Of a stretch of 64,000 bases of DNA, positions 23,369-32,800 are shown in pieces (position 1 is the first letter of the stretch; the number at the start of each line of letters is the position of its first letter). A program made the translations under genes and the position numbers. Below the pieces are notes generated by a model that was given only the letters and a program-made list of their open reading frames with translations, had not been told where the DNA came from and made no database searches. The stretch is taken from positions 248,001 through 312,000 of the forward strand of contig LSRY02000047.1 in assembly GCA_001643675.2 (NCBI GenBank), given 5' to 3'. The stretch comes from Monocercomonoides exilis. Lineage: Eukaryota > Preaxostyla > Oxymonadida > Polymastigidae.

Positions 23369-23670
23369 CAAAGCTATTTCACGTCTGTAAAGAAAATATT
23401 TAAAAAAAATATACAGATCAATGTGTATAAAAGGCAATTGTTGATGTATCAAACTTTTATTAATCAAAAAATGGTTTATTATGAAGAAAACCAATATTTA
23501 GAATTGATATATTTTTTTCTAAATTCATTAAATTATTTCACTTTGACATCTTTGTTTCATTTCCTTTTTTTATTATTTTTGTTGATAATAGTCATTCAAA
23601 TTTTTTTGTAATAATAATGTTAGACTTGTTATGATTTGAGAAAAGAAAAACAATGTGAGAATATATATGT
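23369..23670. other. Intergenic, AT-rich
   Basis: About 300 bases upstream of the pseudokinase start, up to the first large inverted repeat. A CTTTACAG just before the ATG could be a splice acceptor. Nothing else is supported. Confidence 0.5.
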
Positions 23671-24626
23671 GTCATTAATAAATCACGCCACTTTATTTTC
23701 ATCAGGTCTTATAATTTCTGGCCCTCCAGAACACTTTTGGAAAAAAACAAGTAACAGGAAACCTTCAAAATATTATTATATATTATTCCAGAAAATTTTT
23801 TTCAATTTTTGTATTTTTGTGAAAAGATCTGGAGTTTTTTGTTTTATTTTTCAGATAAAAGACTTGCTCGTATTTTCACGAGCTTTTTGTTTTGAGATTT
23901 TTAAGTGTTGTTTTTGTTATTGAACATAACTTCTTTATAATTTTGGTTATTTTTCATTGTTTAACACTTTGTTTTATTATTATTTTTTCCATTTCACTAA
24001 AATTTTAACAAATTAAAGATTTTGTTGTGATTATTGAGTTGCTTTGTTTTTTAATGTTGAAAAATAGTTGGAAAAAAAATTGAAATGATCATCACAAAAT
24101 TTTTAAAATAAAACAATGTGATATGAAGCGAAGGAATTGAAAAAACGCAAAAACAAATTTATTAGAAAAATAATTACGATCATAAAAAAATATGATTTTC
24201 TACTTATGAATACCTGTATTTGTTAATAATTTTCATATTCACATTTTCAAAAACGAAAAATTATGTTTATGAAAATGTATCCTTTTTATAATCAAAATTA
24301 AGTAAAATGGAAAAAATAATAAAAAACGATGTATTAAACAAAGAAAAATAACCAAAATTATAAAGAACTTATGTTCAATAACAATAAAAACACTTAAAAA
24401 TCTCAAAACAAAAAGCTCGTGAAAATACGAGCAAGTCTTTTATCTGAAAAATAAAACAAAAAACTCCAGATCTTTTCACAAAAATACAAAAATTGAAAAA
24501 AATTTTCTGGAATAATATATAATAATATTTTGAAGGTTTCCTGTTACTTGTTTTTTTCCAAAAGTGTTCTGGAGGGCCAGAAATTATAAGACCTGATGAA
24601 AATAAAGTGGCGTGATTTATTAATGA
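23671..24626. mobile_element. Fold-back element, about 340-bp inverted arms (family E)
   Basis: The left end reads GTCATTAATAAATCACGCC and the right end is its exact complement in reverse. The arms (about 23671-24010 and 24297-24626) stay near-identical over most of their length. For example, GGCCCTCCAGAACACTTTTG on the left pairs with the complementary run near 24558-24577. The spacer (about 24011-24296) is unique AT-rich DNA without a protein-coding frame. This is the architecture of a non-autonomous fold-back transposon or MITE. I could not define a target-site duplication. No second copy is in this window. Confidence 0.75.
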
Positions 24627-25340
24627 CCCTCATATTTATTTTAAAGAAATCATACTTCTGGAAATATCTTTTTCAGTTTTGTGAATGATTCATTTTCGGA
24701 AAGCTTTTGAAGAAAAAATAAATTGAAAAATAATTGAAAACGAAAAAAAAATTTTTCCGTATATGAAGGAGAAAAACAATTTCCAATGAGATTTTCTTTT
24801 TTTTGTATTTGAATTTGAATTTGAAAAATCTCTTTTGAACATAAGTTGAAAGAGATTTATTTAGTATACAGATTCGCTGATCTTTTTAAAAAATTCTTGT
24901 TGCTTAATATATAAGGAAAAAAAGCATCACACCTTGATGTAATTTTTGTTTTTTCTCATCAAATATCAATGTTTGGGAATGAATTCATTGTCAAGTTTTT
25001 ATTTATAAACGAGAGAAATGTGGAAAGAAGAAAGATAAAATCAAAAAAATATCAGTTTTTTTTTTAACCAGATAATTGTGTAATCATTTATGAGATTGCA
25101 TTTTTTTTTACTGTCAAACAGTTCCGTTTGAAATTCACTACGAATATTGATAAATGGGTAATTATTTTTTGTAACCATAACTTTTTTCGGTGTGTTTATG
25201 ATAAAGAATATATTTTTTTGTTTTAGTTAAATCTTTTTTTCTCACATTTCAAATTCATGAAACTGTTTTTTCAAAGTCAGTGTTTGAGATTGAACTTGAC
25301 ATAACAATTTCACAATATTGAAATAAGTTTGCAATGCTCA
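24627..25340. other. Gene-free AT-rich stretch with a remnant repeat
   Basis: No coding frame was seen. A segment at about 25120-25185 (TTGAAATTCACTACGAATAT...) resembles, in the same direction, a segment at about 63430-63485, so part of this stretch is old repeat. Confidence 0.45.
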
Positions 25341-25910
25341 TTTTATAATATGGGACAAAATATTTCACTTCAGGTATTTTCATTGAAAATTTGGGTGTGA
25401 ATATGTAACTTCAAGCTTTTTCATTGAAAAAATATGCTCTTTTTATTGTCTTTTTTTGATCAAAAAATCCATGCAAAATTTCTTTCTTTATTGTAATATT
25501 TGTGATGTCACAAAACTTTATGTTTCTATATCAATGATATCAGTTAATGAATATGAGAATCTTATTTATTCTGAAATCTGACAAAGATAAGAAAAGTTTT
25601 GAGTGAAACAATTTTTTTGTTTTTTGCGCATTAAAAGCTTGAATATTCATATTTTCCCCCATTTATGCACTTTTCATTGACCTTTTGAGAACAAAAAATC
25701 ATAAAAAGAATGTATCGATTTTTCGAAATACGTGAAATGTTGGAAGACTTTTTGTTTCTATTTCAACGATTCGTGTTTACGGATACAAAAATCAAATTTA
25801 TTTTGAAATTTGAGAAAGCAAAATTAAGATATGAGAGAATCTATTTTTTGTGCTTTGTACAAAAAAAGCTTGAAAGTCAGTATTTTCACCCATATTCGTA
25901 ACAAATATAC
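25341..25910 (+). repeat. Two tandem diverged copies of a dispersed repeat (R1)
   Basis: Two neighbouring segments (about 25480-25690 and 25735-25905) share the order TTTATGTTTCTAT...ATCTTATTTATT...GAAATCTGA...AAAAGCTTGAA...TATTTTC. Diverged copies in the opposite direction lie at about 41560-41730 and 63600-63850. The part at 25360-25400 (GGGACAAAATATTTCACTTC) matches the reverse of 63870-63900. Copies are degraded, no coding frame is shared, and ends cannot be fixed by eye. Confidence 0.6.
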
Positions 25911-26701
25911 AGACAGAAAATATAAACAGAAAAAATTAATTTTAAAAAATAATCGGCATAACTACCGATCATGGCATCTGATCGATCATTCCCTAAATTT
26001 ATCCTTTGAATTATTAATTTTTGTTTTTTGTACAGATAATGAAATGAGAATGTTGAAATAGGAAAAATTGAATTGCATAAATTTCTGTGTTATGAATACT
26101 CCAGGATTTGAAGCACAACCGCAATCCTCATTCATTTATGTTAAGATTTATGTAATTGACTTTCGTCCGATGAAAAATGTGAAAATTAAAAGTTATTTTT
26201 AGACTTTAATGAAAACGCAATGACAGACTTTCTTCGCGCATTAATTAGGGCATAAATTTGTGTCTTCATTTCAAATTTTCATTTATTAGTTTCAGAAACA
26301 ATGCTGTTTTCTTCAAACCTTTTAAAGCTGCATTATCAACGATTTAATAAATTTTTTAGAACATGTGATGGGTGAGTTTCTTCAAAATCTATTACAGTTT
26401 CAAAAGTTATAAAGAGATATTTGAAAAATAAAACGACAAATTAGATTATTTTTGAAAAAGTTTTGGGGTTGATCAGTATGATACCATGATCGAAGGTCAT
26501 GCCAAATAATCAAACAAATGAAAACTGAAATGTTTAAACTCGAAACAAAAATAAATATTTCATGAATATAATCTCGAACATCGTCATTTTTAACAATTGA
26601 GACACATTTAACACTTGAATGAATATTTTCTGTTAATAATGAAAAACATAAAAGAATGATGAACACCCCGAAAAAAGCATTGATTTCAAATGTAATAATT
26701 T
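25911..26701. other. Gene-free AT-rich stretch
   Basis: No coding frame, RNA gene or repeat shared with the rest of the window was recognised here. Only short chance open frames occur. Confidence 0.5.
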
Positions 26702-26941
26702 GGGTGATTCTTTTTGAAAAGTCACAAATGTTTAATTTTCAAATAAATCTAAAATTTCATATTTTGCTCAAATTTCTGTTTCAGCTCACAAATCTCCTCA
26801 AGAATGTTTGAAATAGCATTATCAAGAAATTGATTACATGTTTGTAAAGGATAGACTATGTTAACAAAATTTTGAGCAAAAAATGAAATTTTTAATTTAT
26901 TGGAAAATATAACTTTTGTGCCTTTTCAAAAAGAATCACCC
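26702..26941. mobile_element. Short fold-back element, family C, ATTT target duplication
   Basis: A 240-bp element whose ends are GGGTGATTCTTTTTGAAAAG and its inverted complement ending CACCC. Inner arms continue with TTAATTTTCAAATAAAT and TATTTTGCTCAAA. It is flanked on both sides by ATTT in direct orientation, a candidate 4-base target-site duplication. Diverged relatives are at 50366-50605 (nested in another element) and about 62601-62830. It is too short to code, so it is a non-autonomous element. Confidence 0.7.
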
Positions 26942-27372
26942 ATTTTCATGTCATTTTTTCGTGAATTCTTTCAATTAGTTACCCAGAAATCGTTCTTTAA
27001 CAAATTGGAGCTATGAATAATATCCGATAAGCAACGATTTGTATTCCGGTTAAATCCAACAGATCATTTGAAAGGAAAAAAGAAAAATATGTCAAATATC
27101 AACGAACCTTGTAGTTCAATTTATGCGATTTTTCAAAAAAAAAAATAATTAGATATTAATAAGGTCCACATATTCACGCACTATCTTTCTGATCGAAAAC
27201 TTATATGAATTCGAAAAAATTCAAGAGTTAATTCTCTTTTCTGAAAATGTCTGCGTTAATGGTCAATTGCGTTGAGCTTCAATCATTGTGTCTTTCTGCA
27301 ACAATTGAACAGTTCTTTCTTTTTTTCTTCCTTATCTTTCTTTGCAGCCTTCATTCTTTGTTTTTTCATGTA
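26942..27372. other. Gene-free spacer
   Basis: About 430 bases between two fold-back elements. It contains a pyrimidine-rich run near 27316-27370. No gene or repeat relationship was identified. Confidence 0.45.
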
Positions 27373-28434
27373 GGGTGGTTTTTTTATCCGGACTTTTTTT
27401 TTATCCGGACAAAAATTCAAAAATCAAATATCTCAACAAATATTCAATATTAATTTCCAGCAATTTGCACATTTGTATGTTAGCATATATGACATCGATT
27501 CATATACAAATTTTTAATAGCAGTGTTGTATTTTTTTTGAAATAAATAATTTTTATTTTTGACAATCCGACTTTTGATGTTATTTTCTATTTTAATGAAA
27601 TGGTTCAATTCATCTTTTAATCACACATCTTATTTTTTCAATGTAATAAGCAATTCTGGTTATTTTTTTTTCCCCAGCAATTTGCTCTTTCTAACAAAAT
27701 GAAAATCTATCATTTTTGAAAAATCATTGTCAATGGTACAACTTAAAAAATATTTTTCATTAAATGAAGGAGCATCTAACTGAAACCAACACATGCATTA
27801 ATTAATATTATAGTTATATAAAATTACCACAAAGTTATAATTATAAATGAATAATTTAAGATTCCACAAAATAAGTATTATTTGAATTTCGATGAAATTG
27901 AATTTCAAAAATCCACTATTTTTAAAACAAATTACATTTATGAAATCTCCATTGAATCATTCATAATTATAACTTTGTGGTAATTTTATATAACTATAAT
28001 ATTAATTAATGCATGTGTTGGTTTCAGTTAGATGCTCCTTCATTTAATGAAAAATATTTTTTAAGTTGTACCATTGACAATGATTTTTCAAAAATGATAG
28101 ATTTTCATTTTGTTAGAAAGAGCAAATTGCTGGGGAAAAAAAAATAACCAGAATTGCTTATTACATTGAAAAAATAAGATGTGTGATTAAAAGATGAATT
28201 GAACCATTTCATTAAAATAGAAAATAACATCAAAAGTCGGATTGTCAAAAATAAAAATTATTTATTTCAAAAAAAATACAACACTGCTATTAAAAATTTG
28301 TATATGAATCGATGTCATATATGCTAACATACAAATGTGCAAATTGCTGGAAATTAATATTGAATATTTGTTGAGATATTTGATTTTTGAATTTTTGTCC
28401 GGATAAAAAAAAAGTCCGGATAAAAAAACCACCC
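27373..28434. mobile_element. Near-perfect 1.06-kb palindromic element, TA-flanked (family D)
   Basis: The left end TA-GGGTGGTTTTTTTATCCGGAC and the right end GTCCGGATAAAAAAACCACCC-TA are inverted copies. The arms run about 27373-27845 and 27961-28434 (roughly 470 bp each) with very few differences, around a spacer of about 115 bp. TA on both sides fits a TA target-site duplication, as made by Tc1/mariner-type transposases. There is no coding frame. The high arm identity suggests recent origin or continuing homogenisation. It abuts the next element directly and shares its TA. Confidence 0.8.
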
Positions 28435-28436
28435 TA

Positions 28437-29422
28437 GGGTTACACTTTTACTCCGACCTATATTTTTACACCCACCCTTTTTTTGAGGAGCTGGCTACGG
28501 CTTAATACAAGCTTGTAGCCAACAAAAAATAACTAGAAATGTTTATTTTAATAAATTTTACTTATGCAGAAAAAAATTTTTAACGAAAATTTTTTTAACT
28601 TTGAGATCTCGGTATTTTTTAATTGTATTTTTTGATCATTAAATTGATGGTCTTTCCATGAATATAACATTCTGGAAGTTTTAAGCTACATCATCATAAC
28701 ACATCATATCCTTTTTATTGTTTTTATAACTTTTCACATTTCACTTGTTTCTTTTTCATCTGTTTTCTCATTTCATCCACTTTTTGATAAAATGAAAATG
28801 TATATTGTATTAGAAAAAATTTTTAAATTTTATATGCTGTGTCTCATTTTAAAATCATTATATTGTTGCATACACACATAATTTTTTGCTGAAAAAATGT
28901 TACTGGTTGGAAAAATCAAAACTACCGAAATTGATGTTTTTCGTTTTTCTATTAAAAATCAAATTTGTAAAACTTTTTTGAATATCAACATAATTAACAT
29001 TCTTGCATATATTAAGTATAATCTTATAATTTTTTGCAAAAATTCATCATTCTTTAAAATTTTTCATTTTATCAAAAAGTGGATGAAATGAGAAAACAGA
29101 TGAAAAAGAAACAAGTGAAATGTGAAAAGTTATAAAAGCAATAAAAAGGATATGATGTGTTATGATGATGTAGCTTAAAACTTCCAGAATGTTATATTCA
29201 TGGAAAGACCATCAATTTAATGATCAAAAAATACAATTAAAAAATACCGAGATCTCAAAGTTAAAAAAATTTTCGTTAAAAATTTTTTTCTGCATAAGTA
29301 AAATTTATTAAAATAAACATTTCTAGTTATTTTTTGTTGGCTACAAGCTTGTATTAAGCCGTAGCCAGCTCCTCAAAAAAAGGGTGGGTGTAAAAATATA
29401 GGTAGGAGTAAAAGTGTAACCC
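28437..29422. mobile_element. TAGGGTTACAC fold-back element, copy A
   Basis: The ends are GGGTTACACTTTTAC and its inverted complement ending GTGTAACCC. The left flank is TA; on the right the expected TA reads AA. The arms (about 28437-28803 and 29057-29422) contain GGCTACGGCTTAATACAAGC and TACATCATCATAACACATC and are nearly identical. The core of about 250 bp is unique to the family. A second copy lies at 49730-50962 with its core inverted. No transposase frame is present, so it is a non-autonomous TA-targeting element. Confidence 0.82.
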
Positions 29423-29833
29423 AATAAGTTATTCAATAAAATGAGAGAAATGGATAAAAATGAATTCAACTCTGTATTCCGTAACATTTGAAACTCGACT
29501 ATTTAGAAATGCGCTTTTTGTTTGTGTTTTTGTATCAGGAAATGAAATTGTTTGTATTTTCTTTTTTCTTTCTTTCCTTCTTTCTTTTAAAAAATGAATA
29601 GACTGTATTACTCATATTAAAAAACTACAAAAAATGAGCTAAACATCTGTTAAGCACATTTTAAAAAAAGAACTTTTTCAAACAGAGAACATCGCCCATT
29701 CACAATGATATGAAGTTGCGAAATTATTGGTAACAACTTTCATTCGGAAATTTACCAAAAGCTGATTTTATTTTGTAATAATGTTTGTTATTGCAAAAAT
29801 TAAACACAGATGAAAATTCATTATCTATTTTCT
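29423..29833. other. Spacer beyond the 3' end of the TBC1D31-like gene
   Basis: About 410 bases of AT-rich DNA with a CTTT-rich run near 29562-29590. It probably includes the 3' untranslated region of the minus-strand gene. Nothing else is supported. Confidence 0.45.
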
Positions 29834-32800
29834 CTATTCAATAAAATAAGGAGATCGAGGTTTTGCAAGGGTTTCCTGCGAAACTGGAGAAACAAATGAT
29901 CGCTTTAAATCTCTATTATCTCTCAGAGTTGCATATTCATAAAGATTTGCCCAGTTCTTCCCAAGATCCTCAATTGTTGAGTTATGTTCATCTCTTTTAC
30001 CTCTTCTATCAGTCTGCTGCTTTGGCTTCAATGATGAATGTGAAAATCGTTTTGGAGTGTTGAAATCTGCTGATGAAAGAGATGTTGTTGATTCTGTTTC
30101 TGTTTCTGAAAGAGACGACGACAAGGAGCTTGATATTTCTGATTCCAATTCTTTTTTCTGCTCATTCATTTCATCTTTTCCATCAATTTCAGATCGTTTG
30201 TACTTGCTTTCTTCTTTCTTTTTCTTGTTTGATTTCAATGATCCTGCATTTCCCCTTCTCTTTTTCAACTTTTCTTCTTTTTCCTTCTCCTTTAGTCCTT
30301 TCTTCAGAAGCCTTTTTCTTTCTTTTTCTTCGTTTTTTGTCATCTTTCTCATTTTTTCTCTCGCTTTCAGCATTCCTATCATCACCTTATCTTCTATTCC
30401 TCCGTATGGCAACAATTCTCCATCTTCCGCAGCATTTAGAATATCATCGAACACCTCTTTCTGCTTTAAAATAGTTTCATCAGCAGATTTTTTTGCTTTC
30501 TCTTTTGCTTCCTCTCTTAAAACTTTCTCCACAATTTCATCTTCTTCTTCATACTCTCTTTGCTTGCTGAACATTTCTTCTCTAGTCTCTCTTTCCGCTC
30601 TAATTGACTTCAGTCTTTCAAATGCAAGTTCCATTTCTCGCTCGGCTTCTTTTTGCATGCCGCTTCTGTTCACTGCTAATTCACCTATTTTCTTATCAAA
30701 TTCCAAATCTCCTCGATCCACCTCATCTCCTTCAGGTCCAATATCTTCATCTTTAAGCTTGCCGTGCTTCCCTCTTTTGCTCCCATCTTTTCCTCTTTTA
30801 TGCCGTTCAAACATATCATCTAAAAGTGCTGTGGGTGTGATTAATGCTTGCCTCTTTCTTTTATCTTCTTCAATACCATTCATCAGCTCTTTTCTAAGCT
30901 TTGTCATTCGATCATTTTCATTTTCTGTTCCTGCAATTTGCTCCTCTTTCATCTGGTCCAATCTTCTCAAAAACTGCTCTTTTTGCCTTCTCCCTGCTCT
31001 CTTTGCTTCTTCTTCCACGATGTTGTTTTCTCTCGCTAGATGGTCAATGTCTGCTTCTTCGTTCGCTTCCCTTTCTCCTCTTTTCATCGTTCTCTGATTC
31101 CTTCCTTTCTCAATCATTCTCGCTCTTTCTCGCCATTTTGTTTCATCTTCAATGTCTTTTCTACTTCGAGCTGCCTCAATTTTCCTTCTTCTTTCCTCTT
31201 GTTCGCTCAGTTGTCTCCAAACAGCCACGTCAATTGCCGATTTTGCTGCCATCTCATCTTTCTCCATAACAGCTTCATGCTTCATTTCTTTCAACTTCTC
31301 TGCGCGTTCAAATGCCTCAGCTTCTTCATCGACTTCATTGTCTGCTTTCCTCCACATATCTTCTCTGTCTGCCTGCTGCCTCTTCTCCTCTCTCAGCCTG
31401 TCTTTTGACTCTTCAATAATCCCATCATACACTTTCTTTGTATCGTCTATCATCTTCGACACTTCTTCCATACCGTTCATCATTGCTCTCTTGTTTCTTC
31501 TCCGATCCGCTTCTCTTTCTTTCTTTCGCCTTTCTGCTTCTTCTCTTTCTGTTCGAACTTTTTCCATCCTTTCTTTCTTTAATTCATCTTCTTTCCGTTC
31601 TTGCTTGATTCTATCAGCATCTCTCTCCTCTTTTTCTTTCTTTCTTTTCCTTTCTTCAATTCTCTTCTTCAGCTCCTTTCGCATCTCTTCTTCTCTCTCG
31701 CTCATCTCCCAGTTCACATACGCAATCGGATATTTCAATCGTGAAGGCATAATTGCTGCATCCGAGGGAAGTGGCACAAAAGAAGGAATAGAAGAAAACA
31801 AAGCCTTTCTGAGTGGAAGAGGAATGGTGGAGTGAAGTTGAAGAGCTGTTGAAATGACCTGCCAACACGACGCGGCTTTGAGTGATGTGCTATGAAGTGT
31901 AGTTGAGCTTGACAAAGAAGAAGAAGAAGCACGTCCAACAGCCACAGTAGATGCTGAAGCTGAAGCAGAAATTGTCGAAGATGACGTTGATGAAGGAGAA
32001 GTTTGCGGATGAGAAAAGAAGTCTACAAACTGTCTCCTTGAAGTGCAGTTCATCAGAATGTCTCTGTTGCAGATGCACAACGCAACACTCAAAAGAATCA
32101 GAAAGTTTGGCTCTCCACATTTCCTATTGCTAACCATCCAAATTGCATAGTCCATCAACATCCACCAATCATCTTCTGCGAATACGTTGTGGAATAACTC
32201 GCTTACAGGAAGCCAGCACCAAATAGACGAGTCAATAAGTTTGTATGAGAAGTGTGCGGCAAGCGCAGGATCCAGCGACCGCAGCAGCAGTTCAGCTTCT
32301 GAGCGCAATGGAATAGGCACAGCAGGAAGAGAGACAAACCAGTCGAAGCAAACATTGACGAGAAGAGTTTGGAAGCATTCCAATATAAACATATCGTCGT
32401 TGGCTGGTAAAAATCGGAGAAGCGGAACGAGAAGAGAAACCAAAGGTCCCGTTCTTGCATGTAAAAGGAGAAGATCATTTGAATCAGAGCAATCCAAATA
32501 TTGTGAAATAATAGTTTTATTCTCATTGCAGCTTTCATAGTTTTCTCGATCCACTTTGCAAGTGCCCTCATCACCGAGTTGTTCGCTTCCATCAACATCA
32601 CCACTTTTCTCTTTAGCATTCAAGAAATTATCTCTTATTTCATAATTCGCACTGCCATCTCTCTCGTTGCGTTCTCTCGTTCCTGCACTTGTTCCTCTTT
32701 CCCTTTCATTTTCCCTTTCTTCTGCCTCTTTTTCCTTCAGGCTCATTGGGATAAACCAACCCAATCGCTTCATCACGCTCTGCTCGTCTGCCAAATACGA

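Noticed and set aside
24011-24296. A transposase gene in the core of the fold-back at 23671-24626, or in the cores of the other fold-backs
   Set aside because: Cores are short, AT-rich and full of stops in all frames. These elements are non-autonomous.
30057-31835. Plus-strand Ser/Phe-rich frames of up to 346 codons opposite the TBC1D31-like coiled coil
   Set aside because: Antisense of Glu/Lys/Arg codons yields Ser/Phe/Leu. The minus strand has recognisable family motifs.
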